Shown piece by piece: positions 47,936 to 57,802 of a stretch of 64,000 nucleotides of DNA (the stretch's first letter is position 1; each line of letters begins with the position of its first letter). Under the pieces are notes generated by a model. The model saw nothing but the letters and a program-made list of their open reading frames with translations, was not told the DNA's origin and did not search any database. Both the position numbers and the translations under genes were made by a program. Location: contig NC_133655.1 of the NCBI RefSeq assembly GCF_009905375.1, positions 167,424,588-167,488,587 on the forward strand, read 5' to 3'. Origin of the DNA: Apium graveolens. Taxonomy: Eukaryota > Streptophyta > Magnoliopsida > Apiales > Apiaceae.

Positions 47936-48723
47936 TAGGGATGAGCAAAACCGAACCGATAAATTTTGGTTTCGTTGTTTTTTAAAAATTTCGGTTATTT
48001 TGGTTTTTCGGTTATAACCGATTTAAAATCGGTTCGGTTTACCAGAATTTTGATTCGGTTTAACCGAATTAACCGAAATAAATATATAAATATTTTTGAA
48101 TTATTTTTCTATATATATATATAATTTTGGTTATGTAGGTGAATCAACTAATCAAGTTTCAAGTTGATCATATCCTAAATGCTCTTTTAACTTAACTATA
48201 TCATCTAAGGTAAGCTTAGATTTGTAGACTTTACTAAATTTATCTTGTTGTTGATCATTTCTAGTGGTGGTTAAACTACCTCTACGACCTGACAAGATGA
48301 TTCTGGTTACTTTACCTTTTTTTATCTAACTTGGAATACCCTCGAAAAGCACTGGACTCTTGGACCTCAGTAATAGACACATTAGATTTTAGTTCCTTCA
48401 TGAACTCATCAACTAGCAGATTATTTTCCTTGCTGCAAAATGTCTCTGAATTGTTCTGAATATCCCGCTGATCTTTCAACTTTCTCTTCATCCCATGACT
48501 TTCTTTTTATCCGTAAATTGTAGTTATAATTTGCAAAATAAAATTTATTTAACTATTTTGGTTTCAAAAACCGAACCGAATAAACTGAAATATTTTGGTT
48601 TGGTTTACGGTTCGGTTTATATATTAAATCGGTTTGGTTTGCTTTCAAAAAAATTGTAATTCGATTTTCGGTTAATTCGGTTTGGTTTGGTTTCTGACCG
48701 AACTGACCGAATGCCCAACCCTA
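47936..48723. mobile_element. hAT-type MITE with perfect 8-bp TSD
   Basis: The element starts TAGGGATGAGCAAAACCGAACC and its complement starts TAGGGTTGGGCATTCGG. The direct repeat GTTGGGGT lies at 47928-47935 and 48724-48731, the 8-bp duplication typical of hAT transposition. Subterminal sequence is a long CGGTT/AACCG-rich tract on both sides (47950-48080 and 48560-48705). The middle (48152-48491, minus) reads as coding-like sequence. No hAT transposase domain was recognised, so the element is non-autonomous. Confidence 0.88.
48152..48491 (-). pseudogene. coding-like insert inside the hAT MITE
   Basis: On the minus strand, ATG at 48491 opens MKRKLKDQRDIQNNSET and reads about 57 codons to KLDKKR, where a one-base shift in a run of seven A leads into a second frame, KVTRIILSGRRGSL, continuing to KLKEHLGYDQLET before a TGA at 48152-48154. 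Together this is about 113 codons with a balanced, hydrophilic composition. It is unlike the CGGTT-rich flanks and may be a captured gene fragment or a transposase remnant. The family was not recognised. Confidence 0.4.
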
Positions 48724-48962
48724 GTTGGGGTGGGGAACCGCCCCTGCCATGTGGAAAACCAGGATTGGTTGCCCCTTCAGTTAAACATATATACACAAAT
48801 ATATGTATATACACAACTGCAATTAAATACATTAATCATTATGGGCGTATTTCAAGGAGAATTAACTGCCCACGATTCAAATTAAAGGGGGATTGAAAAA
48901 CCGTTACAAATTCCCTCAATTTTTTGGAATTCAAAGCCTACTACCAGGGTCCCCTATCTTCA

Positions 48963-49575
48963 ACTTCAATTCGGATTGATCCATCCACTCTATACCCGGA
49001 TTGGGGGCAAGAAAGCAACACCAACTTTCAAAGGCAACAAGTTTCTTCTACTTCAATCCGACTTGATCCATCCACTCCATACTCGAATTGGTGGGAAAGA
49101 AAGCAACAAAACTTTCAAAGGCAATAAGTTTCTCCTACTTCAATCCGGATTGGTTCATACACACCATACCCAGATTATGGGGCAAGAAATAAATAAAAAC
49201 TTTAAAAGGCAACAAGTTTCTTCTACTTCAAATACGACTTAATCCATCTACTTCATACCCGGATTGGGAGGGCAAGAAAGTAGAAAAAACTTTTAAAGGA
49301 AACAAGTTTTTCCTACTTCAATCCGGCTTGGTCCATACACACCATACCCGGATTGGGGGAAAGAAAATAGCAAAAATTTTCTAAGAAAACAAGTTTCTCC
49401 TACTTTAACCCGGCTTGGTCCATACACACCATACCCGGATTGGGGGACAAGAAAGCAACAAAAATTTTCAAAGACAATCAATTTCTTCCACTTCAATACA
49501 GCTTGGTCTATCCACTCCCAACCCGGATTAGGGGGTGAGAAAGCAGCAAAATTTATTTCTCAAAACAAGAACCAC
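48963..49575. repeat. 88-bp tandem array, right side of the antisense gene
   Basis: Seven units with ACTTCAATCCGG(A/C)TTG starts at 48963, 49050, 49137, 49225, 49315, 49402 and 49490 (period 87-90). Each holds a CCGG..ATACCCGGATTGGGG inverted core and an AAGAAAGCAACAAAACTTTC purine-rich part. Overlapping ORFs in all frames are repeat artefacts. Confidence 0.9.
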
Positions 49576-49620
49576 TTTATATCCTCACTCTACTCCCTCA
49601 TCCAGAAAATCTCCATAAAG

Positions 49621-49634
49621 GAGTGGGGGGCAAA
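49621..49634 (+). promoter_or_regulatory. Tat-like polypurine tract
   Basis: GAGTGGGGGGCAAA directly precedes the LTR start TGATAGGG. Confidence 0.75.
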
Positions 49635-50365
49635 TGATAGGGTATGAGCAACCCGGCTAAAATCCAACCCAGCTCTAGGGTGAGTCAGGCTCAGTTGGAG
49701 AGCCAGGACCCCTAGCCAAGAACAAGCTAATGAAATGTGCCATGCTAGCACCAATAGCCGGGCCCAAGCCCAACCTAGAATTAGGGTCACCTCTTGGCTA
49801 GAGTCCAACCCTACCATCAGGAAAGTCAGGCTCAAGGAGGTTCTAGGCTCGGCTCAGCTCAGAAACAAGCGTTTCCCACAACCCACCAAGGAGGGGCACG
49901 TGGACACGTAACAATGACAGCTATCAATAACCAATAATTGAGATAAACATGACACGCGTCAGCACACCTTTGGTGCATCCTAAATGTGGTCCTTATCTAG
50001 AAACGTGTATGAGATCCATCCGAGACAGACGTCCTCCGCCTCCAACAACGAACGGTCTTGATCTAAAGGTATCAAACTCTAAACCTTACCTTTGGTCTAT
50101 ATATACCCCCAAAGGGAAGGGATTTTGGGGTTACGCTCTCTTACACACAAATATACACACACAGCCACCTTGCATTCCTATCTATCTTTATTTTTCAAAA
50201 GCGAGTTCTTACTCTCACACCGGAGGCGCCGCGGGGCTCAAACCCCCCTCCGTTGTTATTTTAAAGACACCCCACAACAGCTACATCACAACCGCTACGA
50301 GGTTCTAGATGCGGCGTCAGAAGGAGCAGTCCCGCAGCCCCGGACACCGGAGTTATCCGGTTGCA
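49635..50365 (+). mobile_element. 3' LTR of the Tat-like element
   Basis: The LTR starts TGATAGGGTATGAGCAACCC after the PPT. It has a promoter-like TCTATATATACC at about 50096-50107 and a GGCGCCGCGGGGCTCAAACCCCCCTCCG block (50226-50253), and ends TTATCCGGTTGCA at 50365. Similar GGAGTTATCCGG ends occur in plant Tat-clade LTRs. The exact end is inferred because no second LTR is in the window. The ORFs at 49949-50308 and 50092-50619 run across it. Confidence 0.7.
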
Positions 50366-50619
50366 TTGGATATCTACCAATAAAGCATGAAGAAATCAAG
50401 AATAGTGAACGATGGTGTATTAATTTTATTATCGACATGGTAAAGCCCGATGATGGTTCTGATGACAATGAGTTCGATACACTTGCAGTCGAGACACTTG
50501 CAGCCGAGTTTGACGTTCCTGCTCAGGATCTCAAATCACAAAACCCTTTTAAACGTGCCCTTCGTTCCTTCTTGTCATGCTTCAATAACCGCAATGTTGG
50601 GCCACATACGCTAAATTAA
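50366..50619 (+). pseudogene. orphan 3' coding fragment, truncated by the Tat-like LTR
   Basis: Directly after the LTR end the sequence becomes coding-like: about 80 codons with KHEEIKNSERWCINFIIDMV, an acidic part (KPDDGSDDNEFD), and the C-terminus NPFKRALRSFLSCF up to a TAA at 50617-50619. Base composition is more balanced than in the surroundings. An AT-rich tail follows. No family was recognised. The reading frame stays open into the LTR, so no start can be given. It may be the last exon of a host gene broken by the LTR, or a piece of another element. Confidence 0.45.
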
Positions 50620-51164
50620 ACAAAAAAATTCTAGCAAAAATATATATATTAAAAAAGGGTTAATTGTATAGTGCGCCCCTTTGGTTGGAGTATTATCACT
50701 TTGGTACCAAGAGTTTCAATAATTGCACTTTGCATCCCATACTTCTTTGCGCGCTGCACTTTGCACCTCTTCCGTTAGTTTCCGCCCCTACCGTTAAATA
50801 GGCAGGGGTAAGATAGTAATTTACCAATGTTTAATTATAATTTGACCATTGAACTTCGATAATTTTTTTATCTAAACCCCTGAACTTGTTTTAAATATTT
50901 CCGACCTTTAACTATAAAATTTATGCATTATAATCCTTTTATTAAAATTACTTTACATTTTTTCAAAAATTTAATAATTTAAGAATATTTAAAATGTAAT
51001 TGAATAAAAAAATATACGAAAAAATTACAAGGTATTTTAAAAATTGAGTATAATATATCCCAAAATTTTAGAAAAATATTAATTTATAAATATATTATCA
51101 AAGACCTATTAAAATAACTTTCAAAAAGTTAGTAATCTTGTAATATTCATAATAAATTCAATTA

Positions 51165-51463
51165 TGTTATAAACCTTGACTGAAAATATTAGTTATATTT
51201 AATGTAGAGGAAATATAGGAGAATAGAAGATGGAGAGAAAGTTGTGTTGTATTTCATTAGCTAAATGAGCTATTTATAGTAGTTGGTTTACAAGGCTTAC
51301 TAAGTAAGCTATTCAAATCTTCTTCATTAAGTATTACAAAACTTCCTCGATAAGCTTTACAAGTCTTCCTCGATAAGCTTTACAAGTCTTCCTTGGTAAG
51401 ATTTGAGAGACTTCCTCGATACGCTTTGAAAGTCACTTTATTTTTTATTCAAATATTTTAACA
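51165..51463 (-). repeat. copia 3' LTR
   Basis: 299 bases, with two units of the 23-24-bp repeat. Otherwise nearly identical to the 5' LTR. Confidence 0.93.
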
Positions 51464-51474
51464 CTCCCCCTTGA
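51464..51474 (-). promoter_or_regulatory. copia polypurine tract
   Basis: On the minus strand TCAAGGGGGAG lies directly before the 3' LTR start TGTTAAAATATT. Confidence 0.85.
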
Positions 51475-51552
51475 TTGTCAAATGCGAGTTATTGCAAAGA
51501 TTGACTGCCTCGTTAAAACCTTGCAAGGAAAAACCCAGTGGGATAAAAACCT

Positions 51553-52655
51553 TGTTATTCCCAGTGGACTAACAATGAGATTTACAGAAGGGGGGTTGAA
51601 TGTAAATCTCAAAACTTTTTCAAGTTTTGAGCAGTTTCTAAGGCTAAGTGTTTAAGTGAACAAATGTGTGTGAATTGCTTGAAGCTGATGCAGACAGATA
51701 TATATTCAAACACAAATGTAAAGAACACAAAGAACTTAAAAACTTTTTTGGTGGATTTGTTGTTCCACCAGAGATGTGTTATTTCAGAAAATCTGTGATT
51801 CAAAGAATTAAATCACAGTTGCTTCCTAGTACAAACTAGATGATTTTCTCTCTTGATATTTCTAAACAGCTCAGGAAAATTCTTATCTAATTACTAGCTG
51901 CTACTTGGTTTATATAACACCAAGTTTACAAGTGAAGACAAAACTGTAAAATACAATTGAAAGGATTCTTCACATATTTCTTCTTCATTTCTCTATCCAA
52001 TGCAATCTAGGATAATCTGTGAATCTTTGAATACTTCCTTGTTTGCATCAGAATGGGAATGCTGCATTTTCTTGATTCCTCCTAGAGGCTTCCACATTCC
52101 AGTTTGTCTCTGTCAACCCATGTGCCTCTGTCAGTTTGTGAATTGTCACTATCAACTGCTAATGAACTAAGCATCCATTGAAGCTTTCATCCGTTGATGC
52201 CTTATCCGTTGAGGCTTTATCCGTTGAAGCTTTATCCGTTGATGCATTATTAGTTGAAGTCTTTATCCGTTGAAGCACTTATCCGTTGATGGATATTATC
52301 CGTTGAAGCATTAGAGACATCCGTTGAAGCTTTGTTTCTTATCCGTTGAAGGTCTTCAATATCAGTTGATACTTCTTCACTTATACAGAATTACAAGGCA
52401 TGAAATATTTACAATTAGCCCTCCTATTTGCATATCCACTAGTAGTCAACATGACTGATACTTTCCTATAACATCTAAGAATTACAACTTGAATCCAGAG
52501 AATGAAATGTGCTACAATACTAAACTTATTGCTAAGTAAAGCTACTCCTTCAACGGATAGCCAAGATGGTCTTATCCGTTGAGGCTACAAACACTAGATT
52601 TCTACTTAAGTGTTTTGTTTAACTTATCATCAAACTAATGCACATATTCCTAACA
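51553..52655 (-). mobile_element. solo LTR of the Sirevirus-like family, nested in copia
   Basis: Minus strand starts TGTTAGGAATATGTGCATTAG and ends CCCCCCTTCTGTAAATC...GGGAATAACA, the same ends as the LTR at 4284-5327. AACCT flanks it at 51548-51552 and 52656-52660. No PBS, PPT or coding sequence lies next to it, so it is a solo LTR left by LTR-LTR recombination. It lies between the copia RNase H and its 3' LTR. Confidence 0.93.
52171..52373 (-). repeat. CAACGGATAA motif array in the solo LTR
   Basis: About eleven copies of ATCCGTTGA(A/T)G (plus strand) are spaced about 16-25 bases apart, plus two more at 52548-52590. The core ACGGAT is shared with the CCCGACGGATGATCAA array of the related LTR at 4362-4706, but the rest of the unit differs. 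Confidence 0.8.
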
Positions 52656-52703
52656 AACCTTGATGAAGGAAAAAGAGTACAACCTCCCCCTGAATAAAAT
52701 GTC

Positions 52704-53447
52704 TCACATTTTGACATTTTGATGTAGCAAACTTTTTAACCTCCGCAGACCCATATTATTTCTTAGCTTCTCAAATATTGATGTAGGTAGTGACTTTGTA
52801 AGTATATCCGCCAGATTATCGCATGAGCGAACTTGTTGAATATCAATATCACCATTTTTTTGAAGTTCGTGAGTGTAAAAGAATTTTGGCAATATGTGTT
52901 TTGTTCGATCCCCTTTAATATATCCTTCCTTAAGTTGTTTGATGCAGGCCGAGTTATCCTCGAATAAAACTGTAAGACTGTCTGAAATACTTGATAATCC
53001 ACATAATTCTCGAATATGTTGAATGACCGACCTTAGCCAAATACATTCTCTGCTTGCTTCATGAATTGCTAGTAACTCTGCGTGGTTTGATGAAGTTGCG
53101 GCCATAGTCTGTTTTGTAGACTTTCAAGAGATAACAGTATCACAATATGTAAATAGGTAACCTGTTTGTGATCGCCTAAAATGAGGATCTGACATGTATC
53201 CAGCATCTGCATATCCAACTAGCCGTGATCTTGAATTGTTTGGGAAGAATAGTCCAAGATCGATTGTCCCTCGAAGATATCTGAATATATGTTTTATTCC
53301 ATCCCAATGCCTTTTAGTAGGGTCAGAACTAAATCTTGCCAACAAGTTCACTGCAAATGCACTATCAGGTCGTGTGTTGTTTGCAAGATACATGAGAGCG
53401 CCAATTGCACTGAGATATGGAACTTCAGGTCCAAGAGTCTCTTCATC
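52704..53447 (-). pseudogene. copia RNase H
   Basis: After a TAA at about 53447-53445, the frame goes on with MYLANNTRPDSAFAVNLLAR and IFRYLRGTIDLGL, then GYADAGYMSDPHFRRSQTGYLF, a TGA (~53123) and ATSSNHAELLAIHEASREC, FEDNSACI, HILPKFF and the terminal ADILTKSLP. RNase H catalytic residues around DADAGY/E/D are present. The frame ends at 52704, before the PPT region. Confidence 0.87.
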
Positions 53448-54854
53448 TTATTTTCTAGGACGGAAATGATCTTTTTCAACCTCGAGTGATCGAACAACCA
53501 TTGGTGTGGTTAGTGGATGAGCTTTGTCCATGTAGAACCGATCAAGAATCTTTTCAGTGTAGTTTGATTGATGAACAAATATTCCTGAAGATAAGTGTTC
53601 CACCTGTATACCTAAACAAAATCTTGTCCTTCCAAGATCTTTCATTTCAAACTCATTTTTTAAATAGTTAGCAGCATTAGTAATATCTTCAGTAGTACCG
53701 ATAATATTCAAATCATCCACATATACAGCAATAATAACAAAACCAGTTGATGATTGTTTAATAAAAATGCAAGGACACACTTGATTATTAACATATCCAT
53801 CATTCAATAAGTACTCACTAAGCCTGTTGTACCACATACGACCAGATTATTTCAAACCATACAATGATCGTTATAATTTAATAGAATATAAATGTCGAGG
53901 CTTAATGTCCTCAATATTTAACCCTTCAGGAATTTTCATATAAATATCACTATCAAGTGATCCATATAGGTATGCTGTCACAACGTCCATCAAACGTGTT
54001 TCCAGTTTTTCCATACAAGCCATACCCATTAGAAAATGAAAAGTAACTCCATCCATCACAGGAGAGTATGTTTCTTGGTAATCAAAACCAGGTCTTTGAG
54101 AGAATCCCTGGGCTACTAGCCGGGCCTTATATCTCACAATTTCATTCCTTTCATTTCGTTTTCATATAAACACCCATCTATTCCCGACAGGGACTACACC
54201 AGCTGGTGTTTGGACTGCAGGTCCAAATACATTTCTCTTGCGTAATGATTGCGATTCTTCTTGAATCGTAATTTTCCATTTTGGCCAATCATCTCGGTGT
54301 CGACACTCTTCCACACTTTGTGGTTCAGGATCGGAGTTCATAATAATATCAGATACCACGGAAAAAGCATATACATCATCAACCTCAATACTCCCACGAT
54401 CCAGTAATTTCGCGTTATGCACATAATTCATTGAGATCTCATAATTTTCAGGTACCTTTGCTTCCATGGAAGCATTTGCCATTTCTGGGGCATGTGCCAC
54501 TTCTAGGGCAACATTCTCTTCTGGAGGCAATTTCACGTCTGGAAGTTTTGTTACAGCCACTTCAGGGGTTTGAACCTCTTCAGGAGGAAATACCACTTCT
54601 GGGGTATTTTCTAAAATTTTGGCCACTTCTGGGGCAATTCCAATCAATTTCTGTTTTCGTGGTACAATATCTTTTGCACCAATAGGACTACCACGCTTCA
54701 GGCGTGGCTTTGAATCACTAATCAATTCTCCAGGAATTGATTTCTTAGTAGGGATTTCAACTCGTGCCGGGGCATTAACAGCAGGTATATGTGACCTTAT
54801 AATATGTCTAGAGTCACTAAAGGCATCCGGCATTTGATTAGCAATATTTTGCAT
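53448..54854 (-). pseudogene. copia RT with intact YVDD, four point stops
   Basis: The acidic, repetitive linker (54854-54300, with PEEV/PEVA repeats) leads to WPKWKITIQEESQSL and GNRWVF. Then TGA (54161-54159), VRYKARLVAQGFSQRPGFDYQ, the MDVVTAYLYGSLD block, TAA (53870-53868) and TAA (~53847), LYGLK between them, and the catalytic AVYVDDLNIIG at about 53728-53695, followed by EFEMKDLG. All parts share one frame. The sequence is otherwise well kept. Confidence 0.87.
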
Positions 54855-54914
54855 ATGAATAATTCTTTGAACTTCAGATTCACATTGATTAGTACGTGAA
54901 TCAATAAAATTTAA

Positions 54915-55820
54915 TCATGATGCATTCCATGATATTTCGGAATTTAATTTATGCAAATCATTATCTCCCCCTAATTTAGGGAACATGGTTTCATCAAAAT
55001 GACAATCAGCATAGCGAGCAGTAAAAACATCACCAATTAATGGTTCCAGATATCTTATAATAGATGGAGAATCAAAACCAACATATATACCAATTCTTCT
55101 TTGAGGTCCCATTTTATTTCTTTGTGGTGGTGATATAGGAACATACACAGCACAACCAAATACTTTTAAATGAGATATATTAGGTACTTGACCAAGAACT
55201 AATTCTTGAGGGGATTGTTTGTGGTAAGCAGAAGGCCTTATTCTAATTATATTTGCAGCATGAAGTATTGCATGACCCCAAACAGATATAGGTAACTTTG
55301 CCCTTAGGAGTAAAGGACGGGCAATAAGTTGAAGTCTTTTAATTAAGGATTCTGCTAAACCATTTTGTGTATGTACATGAGCCACCGGGTGTTCGACTGA
55401 GATTCCTACTGACATACAATATTCATTAAAAGTAGCATATGTAAATTCAACAACATTATCTAGTCGGATTGATTTAATGGGATGGTCAGGAAATTGAGCT
55501 CGGAGTTTAATTATTTGGGCAAGTAATTTGGCAAAGGCTGTATTTTGGGTTGTAAGTAGACATACATGAGACCATCGAGTTGACGCATCAATTAAAACCA
55601 TAAAGTACCTAAATGGGCCAGAAGATGGATGTATAGGACCACAAATGTCACCTTGAATTCTTTCTAAGAATTTTGGGGACTCGGTTTGAAGCTTAACTGG
55701 GGATGGTCGGACAATAAGTTTTCCTAAGGAACATGCTGAACAATGAAGTTCATCTTGGGATATTATCTTTTGAGTTTTAAGAGCATGTCCCACAGAATTT
55801 TCAATGATACGACGCATCAT
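54915..55820 (-). pseudogene. copia integrase
   Basis: The GAG-pre-integrase HHCC region ends with HCSACSLGK (55740-55715). The catalytic core has the first Asp in RIQGDICGPI (~55655), the second in IRLDNVVEF (~55460) and the Glu in HTQNGLAESLIKR (~55365). The C-terminal GKFDVK-like/KVFGCAVYVP block lies at about 55150. All three catalytic residues remain. The frame ends with TGA at 54914-54912 and resumes in the same register. Confidence 0.87.
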
Positions 55821-56293
55821 AGATACTCCTGGATTACCGAGTCTTTCGTGCCAAAGGGAAAATAATTTTGGGTCTATGACTTTGGGGATGTTGACACTAT
55901 GAGATTCAAGAACTCATATACTTGTAACATATAATCCTGAAGAAACCGAGTGGAATTTTTCTAGGACCCTTTTATTGTCAACGGTGTTTGAGGTGATGAG
56001 AAGGTATTCTTTTTCATTCTCATTAATAGTTTCAACGTGAAACCCGTTAAGACGGATATCTTTAAAACTCAGTAGGTTTCTAGTTGACTTGCTAGAGTAT
56101 AGAGCCTCTTGTATGTGTATGTGTGTCTTATTTGGTAGAAAAAAACTAGCTTTCCCAAAACCTTCTATTATATTTGATGTACCGGATACCGTCCAGACAT
56201 GTGAGTTGGTTTTAGTCAATTGTGAGAAGTATTTCTGACTCTGTAAAATAGTGTGTGTGGTTGCGCAGTCAACAATGGATATATCTTCCATCT
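55821..56293 (-). pseudogene. copia protease region
   Basis: From MEDISIVDCATTHTIL the frame reads the aspartic protease, with the active-site Asp in V-D-C-A-T (relatives usually have D-S-A/G-T). The RNLLSFKDIRLNGFH block (56060-56015) marks the protease-integrase boundary, followed by a single TGA at 55913-55911 and then LWHERLGNPG in the same frame. Apart from that stop, the frame is intact. Confidence 0.8.
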
Positions 56294-56460
56294 CTATACA
56301 TATATAAACGAAAAAAGTCTTTATTAAAAACAAACCGAGTACATAGAACAACAACATGAAACAAGTACATAAAATGAGTACATAAGTAAAACACAAAGAA
56401 AACAAGTAAAGCATGACAATACATATGAAGTCTAGTCGTCTAAACCATAATAAAGATTAC
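56294..56460 (-). other. candidate 167-bp intron between copia gag and pol
   Basis: On the minus strand, GGTG|GTAATC at 56460 is followed by a T-rich, very AT-rich stretch and ends CGTTTATATATGTATAG at 56294. The gag stop codon lies inside. Removal leaves gag and the protease frame in register (GGT GAG ATG GAA GAT). Both ends obey GT-AG. The in-frame extension through the interval gives a hydrophobic low-complexity peptide (56414-56290) unlike any copia protein, which supports a non-coding nature. Confidence 0.55.
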
Positions 56461-57459
56461 CACCAGTGTCTATTTCATTTGAGGCCTTATTGACTGGTTC
56501 ATTAACTAGATTATAATTAGCGAAGTTGGTTTCTACTCTCTTTCCATTATTCCTTTTGGATGACTCATAGAGATCAACAAGATGTTTGGGTGTGCGACAA
56601 GTACGTTGCCAGTGCCCCTCAGATCCGCACCTATGACAGATGCCTCGGTTCTCTCCTTCTTGGGGCGCCTTTTTTTATTTGGCACTTCACGTTGCCATTT
56701 TTGGTCACCAGAGTTGTAACCATCACGTTGCCACTTCAGGTGGCCAGAATGATATTGATTGTGAAACCGACCACGAAAATTTCCACGTCCACGGTTTCGT
56801 CCATAATCCCGTCCTCCTCTATGCCCTTTCCCACGTTCATTCTTCAGGAATGACGTGTTATGTACTTCAGGTAACTGGGCAGAGCCTGTGGGACGTATCT
56901 GATGATTTTTCAATAGCAACTCATTATTCTTTTCAGCCACAAGAAGGAAAGATATCAGCTCGCCATATTTCTGAAAATTACGCTCCCTATATTGTTGAGC
57001 CAGGATCATAGTGTTGGGGTGAAAGGTTGAGAGGGTCTTTTCAATCATTTCAGTATCAGTAATATTTTCACCACATAAAATTAATTTTGAGCTTATCTTG
57101 AAAAGAGCATAATTATATTCAGCTACAGATTTGAAATCTTGTAACCTCAAATTAATCCAGTCATATCGGGCAGATGGCAAGTGAACAAGTTTTTGGTGAT
57201 CAAATCTATCCTTGAGATTATTCCAAAGGGTGAGTGGATTTTTGGTAGTGAGGTATTCAGATTTTAGATCTTCGTGGATGTGATGCCTAAGAAAGATAAT
57301 CGCTTTTGCATTTTGTTCAACAGTTGGGATCTTTTCCAGGTCAATAGTATCTTTTAGGCCATTAGCACTAAGGTGTAATTCCGCATCAAGGACCCATGAC
57401 AAATAATTATTTCCGGAAACATCCAAGGCAACAAACTCTAATTTTGCAAGATTCGCCAT
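56404..57459 (-). pseudogene. copia GAG with intact zinc knuckle, one small insertion
   Basis: ATG at 57459 opens MANLAKLEFVALDVSGNNYL. The UBN2-like gag core follows (YLSWVLDAELHL, IIFLRHHIHEDLKSEYL, YDWINLRLQDFKSVAEYN, QQYRERNFQKY), then an Arg/Gly-rich basic tract. A two-base insertion near 56650-56655 throws the frame off; in the restored register the CCHC knuckle CHRCGSEGHWQRTC is intact, and gag ends with a TAG at 56430-56428. The first GAG part is open for more than 260 codons. GAG would package the RNA and build the virus-like particle. Confidence 0.85.
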
Positions 57460-57786
57460 TCTGAATAGATTTTAAATAAGATATAATATGTCACATAATA
57501 TTTAAACAGGCAAGTTGAAATAATAACTTTATACAAAAGTTACGATGGCATAGCCGGCCAGAAAACTTTTGATTATTACTTGACGGCAGCGCCATCTTCA
57601 TAGTAGTATTACTTGACGGCATAGCCATCTTTATAGATTTCAATCAGTAACATAAATATGTAATAATATTTAGAAGAAAATGAGGAAAAGAAAACGTACC
57701 TCTTTTATGAAATAGCATTAGTTGATAGGGACTCGTGGGTCTGAATAAATCGTAGCTCTTTTGAGAATAAAGCTTCAGTTGGCAGA

Positions 57787-57800
57787 GCTCGTGCTGATAA
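57787..57800 (-). promoter_or_regulatory. copia primer binding site
   Basis: On the minus strand the LTR end is followed by CGTTATCAGCACGAGC. TTATCAGCACGAG is a site seen directly after the 5' LTR of several plant copia families. Confidence 0.65.
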
Positions 57801-57802
57801 CG

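Larger units (their letters stand above)
44248..50365 (+). mobile_element. 3' half of a Tat-like (Grande/Retand-type) gypsy element
   Basis: From left to right: a 90-bp tandem array, an antisense gene, a hAT MITE insertion, an 88-bp tandem array, a PPT and a 3' LTR. Tat-clade elements are known to carry tandem repeats and, in some lineages such as Grande, an antisense gene between pol and the 3' LTR; this layout fits. Gag and pol are absent because the left side abuts the Tekay 3' LTR at 44247. Clade name is inference from architecture. Confidence 0.6.

Noticed and set aside
48924..49496. Repetitive ORFs in several frames of the 88-bp array
   Set aside because: The unit length and lack of stops in the repeat create them; periods of 87-90 also shift the frame, so no single protein would be repeated faithfully.
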